Source of the DNA: Kordiimonas sp. SCSIO 12603
GTDB taxonomy: Bacteria > Pseudomonadota > Alphaproteobacteria > Sphingomonadales > Kordiimonadaceae
NCBI RefSeq assembly: GCF_024398035.1
Contig: NZ_CP073748.1
Coordinates: 673,501 to 737,500, forward strand
DNA length: 64,000 nucleotides
Direction: 5' to 3'
The position numbers were made by a program, and so were the translations under genes. The notes below the pieces were generated by a model. It had not been told where the DNA came from. It was given only the letters and a program-made list of their open reading frames with translations, and did not search any database. This document shows, one piece after another, positions 23,735-32,952 of the stretch. The stretch's first letter is position 1; every line of letters begins with the position of its first letter.

Positions 23735-25210
23735 ATGTCAGGTACTGTTCGGTTTCTGCTGGACGGACGGGTTCATGAAATCCATAGCCCAGACCCAACG
23801 GCCACATTATTGAATTATCTGCGTTACGATATGGCGCGCACCGGTACCAAAGAAGGATGTGCCGAAGGTGATTGCGGCGCTTGTACGGTGGTTGTTGGTG
23901 AACTCAGGGGTGGCCGTGTGGAATATAAAGCGGTGAATGCCTGCATTATCTTCCTGCCCACACTCGACGGTAAAGAACTGCTGACCGTGGAAAGCCTGAA
24001 ATCAAAATCGGGTGGCTTGCATCCTGTTCAGGAAGCACTTGTTGAAACTCATGGTTCGCAGTGCGGTTTCTGTACACCGGGTTTTGTGATGTCGCTTTAC
24101 GCGCTGTACCTCGAAGGCCCTAACCCAACGAAAGACCGTATCGAAGATGCACTTGCGGGTAACCTTTGCCGCTGCACGGGCTATGGCCCTATCATTGATG
24201 CGGCGAACCGCATGTTTGAACTGGGCGCTGATGAACTGCCTGATATGCAGGAGCAAGTAGCGGCCCTTGAAGGTATTAAGCGGGATGATACGCTTTATAT
24301 CTCAGCGAAAAGCAAGCTGACAGGGAATGAAAAACGCTATTTCGCACCCGTGAATGTAGATACGCTTGCAGCTGTTGCAGAACAGAACCCGGATGCTACC
24401 TTCCTTGCGGGCGGTACAGACGTTGGCCTTTGGGTTACCAAAATGCATAAAGAGCTGGCGACAGTGATTTATCTGGGTGATGTGGCTGAACTGAAAGAAA
24501 TTACCGAAACTGCGGATAGTGTTGAGATTGGCGCGGGTGTTACCTACACGGATGCCATGGAACTGCTTGCAGGCCTCTATCCTGATTTTGGCGAATTGAT
24601 CCGCCGTATCGGTTCCACGCAAATCCGCAATAGCGGCACCATTGGTGGTAATATCGCGAACGGTTCCCCGATTGGTGATACACCGCCAGCGCTTATTGCG
24701 CTTGGTGCTAAGCTTGTGCTCCGTAAAGGGCACGAAGAACGCACTATCGATCTTGAAGATTTCTTCATTGATTACGGTAAGCAAGACCGTGCAGCAGGTG
24801 AATTTGTTGCCAAAGTAATTGTGCCGAAACCGGCGGCAGATACGGCATTCCGTTCTTACAAATTATCCAAGCGTTTTGACCAGGATATCTCTGCCGTGTG
24901 CGCAGCATTCTCTATCGCTCTTGAGGGTGAAACTGTGAAAGAAGCGCGCTTCGCATATGGCGGTATGGCAGCAACACCAAAACGCGCTGCAAATGCAGAA
25001 AGCGCATTGGTTGGCAAAGCCTTCACAGAAGAAAATGTGGAAGCAGCTATGGAAGCGATGGCAAATGATTTCAGCCCGCTTACAGATATGCGTGCCTCGA
25101 AGGATTACCGCATGTTATCGGCGCAAAACCTGTTGATGAAAGTATTTGTTGAGCTTACCAGCGATGCGGATACCCGCCTTGCTCTAAGGCAGGAGATGGC
25201 CAATGTCTAA
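23735..25210 (+). CDS. xdhA: Xanthine dehydrogenase, FeS/FAD subunit
   Basis: The small subunit that passes electrons from the molybdenum centre to NAD. The 491 residues hold a plant-type 2Fe-2S domain (CAEGDCGAC, residues 42-50), a second 2Fe-2S domain (CGFCTPGF at 110-117 and CRCTG at 145-149), a linker, and the FAD domain (FLAGGTDVGLW, STQIRNSGTIGGNIANGSPI). AGGAG lies nine bases before the ATG. It overlaps xdhB by eight bases. With the large subunit and XdhC it forms the hypoxanthine/xanthine to urate step. Confidence 0.96.
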   Translation: MSGTVRFLLDGRVHEIHSPDPTATLLNYLRYDMARTGTKEGCAEGDCGACTVVVGELRGGRVEYKAVNACIIFLPTLDGKELLTVESLKSKSGGLHPVQEALVETHGSQCGFCTPGFVMSLYALYLEGPNPTKDRIEDALAGNLCRCTGYGPIIDAANRMFELGADELPDMQEQVAALEGIKRDDTLYISAKSKLTGNEKRYFAPVNVDTLAAVAEQNPDATFLAGGTDVGLWVTKMHKELATVIYLGDVAELKEITETADSVEIGAGVTYTDAMELLAGLYPDFGELIRRIGSTQIRNSGTIGGNIANGSPIGDTPPALIALGAKLVLRKGHEERTIDLEDFFIDYGKQDRAAGEFVAKVIVPKPAADTAFRSYKLSKRFDQDISAVCAAFSIALEGETVKEARFAYGGMAATPKRAANAESALVGKAFTEENVEAAMEAMANDFSPLTDMRASKDYRMLSAQNLLMKVFVELTSDADTRLALRQEMANV

Positions 25211-27521
25211 TCCGTCTCTTTCTGAAATTAAAGGTGCTGTACACAAAGATTTGCGTCACGATAGTGCGCATAAGCATGTAGCTGGTACTGCCGTGTATAT
25301 CGACGATGTAGCAGAGCCAAAAAACATGCTGCATATGTATGTTGCCATGTCTGAAAAGGCACATGCGGAAATTACTGAGATGGACCTTTCCGCCGTTCGT
25401 GCGGCGCAAGGTGTAGCTGTTGTTCTTACGGCCGATGATATTCCTGGCCATAATGATGTAAGCCCGTTTGCGGGGGATGATCCGCTCTTTTCCACAGGGC
25501 TTGTAGAATATATTGGCCAGCCGATTTTTGCGGTGGCTGCAAATAGCCTTGAGGAAGCAATCGCGGCTGCAAAGCTGGCGAAAGTTTCGTATGACGAGAA
25601 ACCGCATTATCTGAACATTGATGAAGCCGAAGCAGCAGATCTGAAGATTGAGGACAGCCAGTTGATGGCGCAAGGCGAAGCTGAAAAAGCCCTCGCCGCA
25701 TCAAAGAACCGTCTTCAGGGCAGTTTCTATATTGGCGGGCAGGATCACTTCTATCTTGAAGGCCAAATCGCGTTCGCGACACCACAGGAAGATGGCGACG
25801 TGCACGTGCTTTCAAGCACACAGCATCCAAGCGAAGTACAGCATCTTGTGGCTCATGTACTCGGACGCCCAACCAATGCGGTAACCATTGAGGTACGCCG
25901 TATGGGCGGCGGCTTTGGCGGTAAGGAAACGCATCCTGCGATGTTTGCGGCTATGTCTTCACTTGCTGCGGTGAAAACACAGCGCCCGGTGAAACTGCGC
26001 CTGGACCGCGATGATGATATGGTGATGACAGGCAAGCGCCATGACTTCAAATATAGCTATGATGTTGGCTATGATGATGATGGCCGGATTACGGGTATTG
26101 AAATCGAGATGGCATCCCGTTGTGGCCGTTCGACTGACCTGTCGCCTGCGATTAATGATCGTGCCATGTTCCATGCGGATAACTGTTATTTCCTATCTGA
26201 TGTAGCGATCCGGTCACACCGCTATAAAACTCATACGGTTTCCAATACTGCTTTCCGCGGCTTTGGTGGCCCGCAGGGCATGATCGGTATTGAACGCGTG
26301 ATTGAAGATGTAGCCCGCGAGATCGGGAAAGACCCACTAGATGTGCGGATGCTGAACCTCTACGGCGAAGGTGAGCGTGATACCACACCATACGGCATGA
26401 AGGTGGAAGATAACGTCGCTGCTGAGGTCATGGAAACGCTCGCAGAGACATCAGAATACCGCAAACGCCGTGATAAAATTCGTGCGTTTAATGCCAGCAG
26501 CAAATATCTGAAAAAGGGTATTTCCATCACGCCGGTGAAGTTTGGTATCAGTTTCACGACGACACACCTCAATCAGGCTGGTGCACTTGTGCATATTTAT
26601 GCGGATGGTAGTGTGCATCTGAACCACGGCGGCACAGAGATGGGCCAAGGCTTGTTTACCAAGGTAGCGCAGGTCGTGGCGGAAGAATTCCAGATTGATG
26701 TGGACCATGTGAAAATCACTGCCACTACGACTGCGAAAGTGCCAAACACATCAGCAACTGCGGCTTCCTCAGGTTCTGATCTGAACGGTATGGCTGCTCT
26801 TGATGCTGCGCGCAAAATTAAGGCACGCCTCATTGATTTTGCGGCGGAAAAATATGGTTGTCCGAAAGACCGTATCACTTTCCGCAACAATAAGGTTTAT
26901 ATTGAAAATAAGGAAATGGCCTTTAATGAGCTTACGCAGGAAGCGTATCTTGGCCGTGTTTCCATGTCTTCAACAGGTTTTTATAAAACACCAAAGATCA
27001 AATATGATCGTGCCTCTCACAAAGGCCGTCCGTTTTATTATTTCTGTTATGGTGCCGCTGTTTCAGAAGTGATGATTGACACCCTTACCGGTGAGAACAA
27101 GGTCCTCCGTACGGATATTCTTCACGAGACAGGCCGTTCACTGAACCCGGTTATCGATATTGGGCAGATTGAAGGTGGTTTCATTCAAGGCATGGGTTGG
27201 CTGACAACAGAAGAACTTGTGTTTGATGATGCGGGCCGCCTGCGTACACACGCGCCGTCCACCTACAAGGTTCCAGCTTGTTCTGATCGCCCAGATGAAC
27301 TGAATATCGAGCTTTGGAACAAAGGCCGTAACGTTGAAGCCACCATTCACCGTTCTAAAGCTGTGGGTGAACCACCCTTTATGCTGGCGAACGCTGTGTT
27401 TATGGCGCTTGTTGATGCTGTTGCCAGCGTAGGTGACTATAGGGTACCTGTTAAGATGGATGCACCTGCAACGCCTGAAGAAGTTCTGATGGCTGTGGCT
27501 GATGTAAAGAAACGCGCTTAA
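25203..27521 (+). CDS. xdhB: Xanthine dehydrogenase, molybdopterin-binding subunit
   Basis: The large catalytic subunit of 772 residues. Cofactor and active-site motifs are present: RRMGGGFGGKETHPAMFAAM, AFRGFGGPQGMIGIERVIED with the substrate-contact arginine, HGGTEMGQGLFTKVAQVVAE, and the catalytic glutamate in KAVGEPPFM near residue 724. The start overlaps xdhA by eight bases, with an AGGAG inside the xdhA coding end. It oxidises hypoxanthine and xanthine to urate, the substrate of the membrane urate hydroxylase encoded at 30006. Confidence 0.96.
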   Translation: MSNPSLSEIKGAVHKDLRHDSAHKHVAGTAVYIDDVAEPKNMLHMYVAMSEKAHAEITEMDLSAVRAAQGVAVVLTADDIPGHNDVSPFAGDDPLFSTGLVEYIGQPIFAVAANSLEEAIAAAKLAKVSYDEKPHYLNIDEAEAADLKIEDSQLMAQGEAEKALAASKNRLQGSFYIGGQDHFYLEGQIAFATPQEDGDVHVLSSTQHPSEVQHLVAHVLGRPTNAVTIEVRRMGGGFGGKETHPAMFAAMSSLAAVKTQRPVKLRLDRDDDMVMTGKRHDFKYSYDVGYDDDGRITGIEIEMASRCGRSTDLSPAINDRAMFHADNCYFLSDVAIRSHRYKTHTVSNTAFRGFGGPQGMIGIERVIEDVAREIGKDPLDVRMLNLYGEGERDTTPYGMKVEDNVAAEVMETLAETSEYRKRRDKIRAFNASSKYLKKGISITPVKFGISFTTTHLNQAGALVHIYADGSVHLNHGGTEMGQGLFTKVAQVVAEEFQIDVDHVKITATTTAKVPNTSATAASSGSDLNGMAALDAARKIKARLIDFAAEKYGCPKDRITFRNNKVYIENKEMAFNELTQEAYLGRVSMSSTGFYKTPKIKYDRASHKGRPFYYFCYGAAVSEVMIDTLTGENKVLRTDILHETGRSLNPVIDIGQIEGGFIQGMGWLTTEELVFDDAGRLRTHAPSTYKVPACSDRPDELNIELWNKGRNVEATIHRSKAVGEPPFMLANAVFMALVDAVASVGDYRVPVKMDAPATPEEVLMAVADVKKRA

Positions 27522-27538
27522 CGAATACGGATACCCTG

Positions 27539-28492
27539 ATGCAAAACTGGCTTACGAGTGCACAAGAGCTTTATGCGCGCGAGCGGCGCTTTGTGCTCGT
27601 AAGTGTGGCCGCTGATCGTGGTTCCGCGCCGCGCGGTGCTGGTACCAAGATGCTGGTTTCTGAAAACGAACTTATCGGCACTATTGGTGGTGGTAACCTT
27701 GAATTTCAGGTGATTGAGCAGGCTCGTAAGCTGCTGGCAGCTGAAGGTGGACCTGACTATATTTTCCAGAATTATGCGCTTGGGCCGCTTCTTGAGCAGT
27801 GCTGCGGTGGCAGTGTGGATATTCTTCTTGAGCGTATAGAAGGTTTAAGCGCCAAGTTCCTTCGGGGTGTACAAACCAACACGTTGAAAACCACATTTGA
27901 AGGTGGAAAGCTTTCCAAAGTGTGGTTGGAAGAGAAAGCGGATACTGAATTTACCTTTTATGGTGAAACTGGGGAGCCGCTGGATGGTGCCGTTAAAGCG
28001 GCATCTTATCTTCTTGAAATAAGTGCCAGCAAAAGTTTTCCTCTTATCCTGTTCGGTGCCGGGCATGTGGGCCGGGCGACTGTGAAAATTCTTGCTGATC
28101 TGCCGTTTCATATTACCTGGGTGGATAGCCGTACGGCCGAGTTTCCGGACGATGTTCCTGCGAATGTAACACCGTGTCTTACAGATGAGCCTTTATCTGT
28201 TATTGCGAGCGCACCTGAGAATACCTTGTTTGTCATTTTCACCCATAACCACCAACTGGATTATGAACTAACAAAGGCTATTCTTGAGCGGCAGGATGCA
28301 AAATTTTGCGGGCTTATTGGCTCTGCAACAAAGCGTGCACGCTTTGAAAACCGTTTGCTTCGGGAGCGGGTAATAACAGAAGAAGAGCTTCATAGACTTA
28401 CCTGTCCGATCGGGATTGCAGGCATTACTGGAAAAGAGCCTGAGATTATTGCCGCATCGCTTGCCGCACAGCTTTTGCAAGTGATTAACTAA
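27539..28492 (+). CDS. xdhC: Xanthine dehydrogenase accessory protein XdhC
   Basis: A chaperone of 317 residues that loads sulfurated molybdenum cofactor into the dehydrogenase. The XdhC/CoxI N-terminal part (VLVSVAADRGSAPRGAGTKM, LIGTIGGGNLEFQVIEQARK) is followed by a Rossmann-like C-terminal part (LILFGAGHVGRATVKILADL, IFTHNHQLDYELTKAILER). It starts 17 bases after xdhB and ends the plus-strand operon. Its stop overlaps the end of a convergent LysR gene by four bases. Confidence 0.94.
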   Translation: MQNWLTSAQELYARERRFVLVSVAADRGSAPRGAGTKMLVSENELIGTIGGGNLEFQVIEQARKLLAAEGGPDYIFQNYALGPLLEQCCGGSVDILLERIEGLSAKFLRGVQTNTLKTTFEGGKLSKVWLEEKADTEFTFYGETGEPLDGAVKAASYLLEISASKSFPLILFGAGHVGRATVKILADLPFHITWVDSRTAEFPDDVPANVTPCLTDEPLSVIASAPENTLFVIFTHNHQLDYELTKAILERQDAKFCGLIGSATKRARFENRLLRERVITEEELHRLTCPIGIAGITGKEPEIIAASLAAQLLQVIN

Positions 28493-29418
28493 GCAATGGC
28501 ACTTTCAGGAAGCTTTTCCTGAAACAGTGGTTCTGCTTTTACCCTGTCTACCAGATAATCGAGAAATACCCTCAAGCGCGGTGGTACAAATGTATCGTAT
28601 GGGTAAAGCGCAGCAATATAGCTGTCATCGGTCATATGCTCGGTAAGCACCGCTTTCAGCCTGCCTGCTTTTACATGTTCTGCCACTTCCCAATATGGTT
28701 TCAGAACGAGGCCAGCGCCAGCCAGTGCCCAGTCCGTCAGTACCGCGCCGCTATTGCTATCAAGTGTACCCGCAAACTGCATTTCGTATGATCCGCGCTT
28801 GTCCATAAACCGCCAGCGATATTGCCGTGAACCGGGGAAGCGCAGCATCAGGCAGTTATGGTCTACCAGATTATGCGGTTTCTTGGGGATGCCGTGTTTC
28901 GCAAGATATTCGGGCGAGGCAAAAATATAACGGGGGCTGGGGCAAAGCACGCGGGCTTTAAGGCTGCTGTCTACCAGAGGGCCAACCCTGAGGGCTATAT
29001 CCATGCCGTCAGTGAGCACGTCCACAAGCGCATCTGTCATTCGGTATTGAAGCCGGATATCAGGATAACGAGCAGAGAAATCAGGGATCATGTTGGTGAC
29101 GAACTGGTCCCCAAGTGCCGAGGCGGCTGTTAATCGAAGCACCCCTTTAGGCGCACTGTCATCTTCTACGATCCGGCTTTCGGCTTCTTCCACCCGCCGA
29201 ATGATATCAAGGCAGTCTTCATAATAGCGACGGCCAGCATCGGTTGCTGTAACTTTGCGGGTAGTACGCACAAAAAGGCGCGTGCCTAAATGGTTCTCAA
29301 GCCTAGCAATGCGGCTGCTTACAAGGGCAGGGGACATACGCAAACTGCGCCCGGCCTGGGAAAAACTCCCTTTCTCAAAAACGGCTATAAACACCGGCAT
29401 ATCATCGAAAACACTCAT
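28489..29418 (-). CDS. LysR family transcriptional regulator
   Basis: A 309-residue regulator with an N-terminal winged helix (VFIAVFEKGSFSQAGRSLRM, SPALVSSRIARLENHLG) and a LysR substrate domain. The RTTRKVTATDAGRRYYEDCL hinge is typical of the large LysR group that regulates neighbouring enzymes. It lies between xdhC (convergent) and puuD (divergent, with 587 bases between the starts). It may act on puuD-allA, but the GntR protein is the more obvious purine regulator. Its ligand is unknown. Confidence 0.88.
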   Translation of the reverse strand: MSVFDDMPVFIAVFEKGSFSQAGRSLRMSPALVSSRIARLENHLGTRLFVRTTRKVTATDAGRRYYEDCLDIIRRVEEAESRIVEDDSAPKGVLRLTAASALGDQFVTNMIPDFSARYPDIRLQYRMTDALVDVLTDGMDIALRVGPLVDSSLKARVLCPSPRYIFASPEYLAKHGIPKKPHNLVDHNCLMLRFPGSRQYRWRFMDKRGSYEMQFAGTLDSNSGAVLTDWALAGAGLVLKPYWEVAEHVKAGRLKAVLTEHMTDDSYIAALYPYDTFVPPRLRVFLDYLVDRVKAEPLFQEKLPESAIA

Positions 29419-29563
29419 GTTTTTCTATTATCAAATATTTTTTGAAAAACATACAGAAATAATGGGATTATCATAAATGAGGGAAAGATATACATAGAGG
29501 CTTCCAACTGATGGAACCCCCTAGGTGAGAAGAGGTAGGGTACGTCTGCGGAAACAAACATAG

Positions 29564-29611
29564 TGCTGCATGCAGCAAAATGATCAACCTATCCCAAGCA
29601 TTGATCATTTT
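29564..29611. repeat. Palindrome followed by hairpin in the LysR-puuD intergenic region
   Basis: TGCTGCATGCAGCA (29564-29577) is a perfect 14-base palindrome. Its final A also begins AAAATGATCAA (29577-29587), which pairs perfectly with TTGATCATTTT (29601-29611) around a 13-base loop. The first looks like a dimer operator; the second could be a hairpin or a second operator. They lie about 150 bases from the LysR start. Confidence 0.45.
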
Positions 29612-29783
29612 TGTTCCGAGTAGTTTCGAGTAACGCTAAGCTCCGTATGTTAGGCGATGCTGTTAAGCGCATAATGATTGTTTCCATTTGAGTGTGTAGG
29701 AGGCCCCCAATTCTCCTCAAATACTCGGTTCGTAGTGGTGTATGGACAATGCGCTCTGCCTCTTCCACCTCCCTTTTCCATTT

Positions 29784-29813
29784 TTGGCCTTTTCTGGTCT
29801 TGGCCTTTTCTGG
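29784..29813. repeat. 14-base tandem direct repeat
   Basis: TTGGCCTTTTCTGG occurs at 29784-29797 and again at 29800-29813, a 16-base period. It lies in a pyrimidine-rich tract in the puuD upstream region. It may be iterated binding sites on one helix face or a simple slippage product. Confidence 0.5.
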
Positions 29814-30005
29814 CTCTTACAGTTGATGAATATTCCAGTATCGCGTTTGTTTTGGCGCACATTTCCCCACGAAAGACCAAAGCGGAAAAGCGTTGGCAAA
29901 ATTAAACAGGCTTTAATCTGCCTGTGTTTAGAGTAAAGCGCTTGAGGAGCCTGTAGCCAACAACAGGTAGCGCGGGAGACGGCATTATGCCGATGGGAGA
30001 GTATA

Positions 30006-31205
30006 ATGGAGCTTGATATAGCCCCTTGGTTAAACATGGCCATTCGCTGGTTGCATGTTATCACCGGTATCGCTTGGATCGGTTCATCCTTTTATTTTGT
30101 ATGGCTGGATAACAACCTTGAAGACCCCAAGGAACCCAAGAAGGGTATGTCCGGGGAACTGTGGTCCGTGCATGGTGGTGGGTTTTACCACAAACAGAAG
30201 TATGCTGTAGCGCCTGAACAGATGCCTGATAACCTCCACTGGTTCAAGTGGGAAGCCTATTTCACCTGGATGAGCGGTTTTGCTCTGCTCGCTGTGATTT
30301 ACTATTATGGTGCTGAACTTTTCCTTATTGATAACAGCAAAATGGTGCTTACCCAGTGGCAGGCAATCGGTATCAGCCTCGCTTCTATCGTAGGTGGCTG
30401 GGTGGTCTATGACGGTCTTTGTCGCAGCCCTGTTGGACAGAACAATAAGTTGCTTGGTATCATTTGGTTCAGCCTTCTAACAGCGGCAGCGTATGGCCTC
30501 ACACAAGTTTTCTCTGACCGTGCAGCATACCTTCATGTTGGGGTGATTGTTGGCTCCGCCATGGCCTTTAACGTGTTTATGGTGATTATCCCCAATCAGA
30601 AGAAGGTGGTTGCTTCCCTGATTGCAGGTGAAAGCCCAGACCCGCGCCTTGGCCAGATCGGCAAGCAGCGTTCTCTCCATAACAACTATATGACATTGCC
30701 TGTACTTCTGATGATGGTGAGCAACCATTATCCCATGACATTTTCAAACCCCTATAACTGGGTGATCCTTGCGGGGCTCGCGATTGTCGGTGTGCTTATT
30801 CGCCATTTCTTTAACCTGAAGCACAGAGGTCAGACCAATTATGCACTTCCATTTGCGGCTGGTGGCGTGTTTATTCTCCTTATGATGTTTGCAAGCGATA
30901 TGGAAGCCCGCGAACGAAAGGCCCTTTCTAAGGGTGTTGAGGCTTCATTCAACCAAGTGCAGATGCTGGTGACAAAACACTGTGCAAGTTGCCACGCTGC
31001 AAATCCAAGCCACGAATCTTTCGAGGAAGCACCAGGTGGGGTGATGCTTGATAAACCACAATTTATTATCCAGCACGGCCCGCGCATTATGGAGCAGGCG
31101 GTGAAATCAGATATTATGCCGCTTGGTAACGAAACCGGTATGACCGATGAAGAGCGTGCTATTCTAGGTAAGTGGATTGAAAATGGCATGAAGGTGGATG
31201 ATTGA
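30006..31205 (+). CDS. puuD: Urate hydroxylase PuuD, membrane-bound with cytochrome c domain
   Basis: Oxidises urate to 5-hydroxyisourate in the inner membrane. The 399 residues consist of about eight membrane helices (MAIRWLHVITGIAWIGSSFY; IGISLASIVGGWVVYDGLC) and a periplasmic C-terminal cytochrome c domain with the heme site CASCH at 326-330 and a later methionine ligand region (DIMPLGNETGMT). This replaces the soluble uricase of other organisms and sends electrons to the respiratory chain. GGGAGAG precedes the ATG. It overlaps allA by one base (TGATG). Its product is handled by UraH, encoded at 23343. Confidence 0.95.
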   Translation: MELDIAPWLNMAIRWLHVITGIAWIGSSFYFVWLDNNLEDPKEPKKGMSGELWSVHGGGFYHKQKYAVAPEQMPDNLHWFKWEAYFTWMSGFALLAVIYYYGAELFLIDNSKMVLTQWQAIGISLASIVGGWVVYDGLCRSPVGQNNKLLGIIWFSLLTAAAYGLTQVFSDRAAYLHVGVIVGSAMAFNVFMVIIPNQKKVVASLIAGESPDPRLGQIGKQRSLHNNYMTLPVLLMMVSNHYPMTFSNPYNWVILAGLAIVGVLIRHFFNLKHRGQTNYALPFAAGGVFILLMMFASDMEARERKALSKGVEASFNQVQMLVTKHCASCHAANPSHESFEEAPGGVMLDKPQFIIQHGPRIMEQAVKSDIMPLGNETGMTDEERAILGKWIENGMKVDD

Positions 31206-31702
31206 TGCGTACCATCAAAGCAGAACCGCTTACCGCAGAAGCATTTGCGCCGTTTGGTGATGTGATTGAGGCATCAGCGGGAGCAGAGCAGTTTTCCATC
31301 AATTACGGGAATACCACCCGTTTTCATAATTTGGCGGATGTGGATGTCTCCGAGGAAGAAGGCAGTGTGTGCGTGAATATTTTCCGCACCAAACCTCTGC
31401 CGCAGCCCATTATTGTAAAGTTGATGGAATATCATCCACTGTCCTCACAAGCTTTTATTCCTATAGGCGATCAGCCTTATTTAGTGGTGGTTGCCGAAAA
31501 GGGTGAATTTAAAGCAGAGAATCTGCGTGTGTTTCTTGCAAGCGCTGATCAGGGCGTGAATTACCATGCGGGCACATGGCATCATTTCTCACTGGCGCTG
31601 AATAGCCAGAGCGATTTTCTGGTGATCGACCGGAAAGGGAAAGGTGATAACTGCGTGGAGCACGAACTGACCCACGATGAACAGGTGACTATAAGCCTAT
31701 AA
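31205..31702 (+). CDS. allA: Ureidoglycolate lyase
   Basis: Splits ureidoglycolate into glyoxylate and urea, the last step of the pathway. The 165-residue cupin-like protein shows KAEPLTAEAFAPFGDVIEAS at the N-terminus, MEYHPLSSQAFIPIGDQPYL in the middle, and VNYHAGTWHHFSLALNSQSD with metal-site histidines near the end. A TTG at 31202 is in frame, but the ATG at 31205 overlaps the puuD stop and is preferred. It is co-transcribed with puuD. Confidence 0.93.
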   Translation: MRTIKAEPLTAEAFAPFGDVIEASAGAEQFSINYGNTTRFHNLADVDVSEEEGSVCVNIFRTKPLPQPIIVKLMEYHPLSSQAFIPIGDQPYLVVVAEKGEFKAENLRVFLASADQGVNYHAGTWHHFSLALNSQSDFLVIDRKGKGDNCVEHELTHDEQVTISL

Positions 31703-32003
31703 TCTCTTTTAGTTCAGCGCGTTGATCATATAACTGTTTGGCTTCAGGTTCGATAATGATCTGAAGCTTTTTATCCAGTTTTTCCAGTGCTTCAATATTC
31801 CAATGTTTTCGTTCTGGGCCGGTTGGGTAGGCTTCCAGTGTATTGGCTAAGCCTTCTATCCTCCGCATTAATCCAGAAGGTTTGCGGTGTTCGGCAATAT
31901 ACAGGGAATAGATGTTTTTGATCTGCTCGGAAAAACATATCCAATCCTGCTCTTCATAGGCGGCTACAAAAGCTTGGTATATTGTTTGCTCCTTGGATTT
32001 CAA
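31689..32003 (-). CDS. Small protein of unknown function
   Basis: About 104 residues from a TTG at 32003 that has GGGG six bases upstream; the open frame reaches another TTG at 32042. No family is recognised. The sequence is helical and charged (FVAAYEEQDWICFSEQIKNI, EALEKLDKKLQIIIEPEAKQ) with no signal peptide or membrane segment. It overlaps the 3' end of allA by 14 bases and is divergent from a DMT transporter gene. Lack of a homologue known to me and a non-ATG start keep confidence modest. Confidence 0.5.
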   Translation of the reverse strand: MKSKEQTIYQAFVAAYEEQDWICFSEQIKNIYSLYIAEHRKPSGLMRRIEGLANTLEAYPTGPERKHWNIEALEKLDKKLQIIIEPEAKQLYDQRAELKEIIGL

Positions 32004-32086
32004 AATATTACCCCACAATGTTGGCCAAGTGTTTATACACAAAGAATTTAGTCTTAGCCTTCGTGATCCGTGCTACATCACACCTT

Positions 32087-32932
32087 ATGCGTATCATTCT
32101 TTTAACAGCTTTAGCCATGATATTTTTCGCCGCCAATTCGGTGCTAAACCGGTTGGCTCTTGCAGAAGAACTCATCAACCCGGAAGCTTTCCTGCTGATT
32201 AGGATTGGATCTGGCGCGTTGTTTCTGTTGTTGCTTTTGAAGATGAAAGGGCTTTTTAAAGGCCTTTCAACGCTCAAGTTTAATGCCATGTCCGTGGGTG
32301 GGTTGGCGCTATACGGTGTCGGTTTCACCTTTGCTTACATGGTTTTGGAAGCTGGCTTTGGTGCGCTCCTTTTGTTTGGTACTGTGCAGATCACTATGTT
32401 TGTTGGCGCTATTTTAAAAGGCAGTAGGCCGCGTGTGTTGCAGTGGCTCGGTGCATTTATTGGTATGGTCGGGCTGGTTTATGTGATTAACCCTGATACC
32501 GGAGGTTTGGACCTGTTTGGTGCCGGGTTGATGGTGCTTGCAGGTATTGGCTGGGGGTTTTATTCGCTCGCAGGGCAAAAAGCCGAGAATGCTCTTATTG
32601 CCACCACAGCTAGCTTTGTGTGGACAACCCCGGTTGCTCTTCTTGTGTGGCTATCTTCAAATGCGGGCGCTATTGCAATGGAAGGGGCCGTGCTTGCCGC
32701 TATATCTGGCATTATCACATCAGGGCTTGGTTATGTGGTGTGGTACCGGGTGCTGCCGGAACTTGATACCAGCGTAGCGGCGATTGTGCAGCTTACCGTG
32801 CCGCTTATCGCCATGCTTGGCGGTATCGCCTTTATTGGCGAGATATGGACGCTGGATTTCACTATTGCGTCCATCCTTGTGCTTGGCGGTATTGCGCTTT
32901 CGCTTCTTGGCGGAAAGCGGCAGCAAAGTTAA
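32087..32932 (+). CDS. EamA/DMT-family transporter
   Basis: A 281-residue inner-membrane protein with about ten helices in two EamA repeats (ILLTALAMIFFAANSVLNRL at the N-terminus; GAGLMVLAGIGWGFYSLAGQ in the second half; PELDTSVAAIVQLTVPLIAM near the end). An upstream ATG at 31982 is in frame, but it would overlap the divergent gene and add a non-family extension. The ATG at 32087 starts right at the first helix. It lies between allA and guanine deaminase, so it may move a purine or a breakdown product. DMT proteins export many metabolites, so this is only context. Confidence 0.85.
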   Translation: MRIILLTALAMIFFAANSVLNRLALAEELINPEAFLLIRIGSGALFLLLLLKMKGLFKGLSTLKFNAMSVGGLALYGVGFTFAYMVLEAGFGALLLFGTVQITMFVGAILKGSRPRVLQWLGAFIGMVGLVYVINPDTGGLDLFGAGLMVLAGIGWGFYSLAGQKAENALIATTASFVWTTPVALLVWLSSNAGAIAMEGAVLAAISGIITSGLGYVVWYRVLPELDTSVAAIVQLTVPLIAMLGGIAFIGEIWTLDFTIASILVLGGIALSLLGGKRQQS

Positions 32933-32952
32933 ACCCTGCCGTTTAGCTTGCT

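Larger units (their letters stand above)
29419..30005. other. Long divergent intergenic region upstream of puuD
   Basis: 587 bases without a convincing gene. The short open frames here (for example 29678-29905 plus and 29717-30064 minus) have low-complexity, cysteine/phenylalanine-rich translations and no ribosome site. The stretch contains a perfect 14-base palindrome next to an 11-base-arm hairpin, a 14-base direct repeat, an AAACAGGC/GCCTGTGTTT hairpin at 29904-29929, and a 13-base palindrome (29980-29992) just before the puuD ribosome site. The amount of structure suggests a long regulated leader or an undetected small RNA. Confidence 0.5.

Noticed and set aside
29650-30064. Several small open frames in the LysR-puuD intergenic region
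   Set aside because: They overlap each other on both strands, have biased translations, and lack ribosome binding sites.
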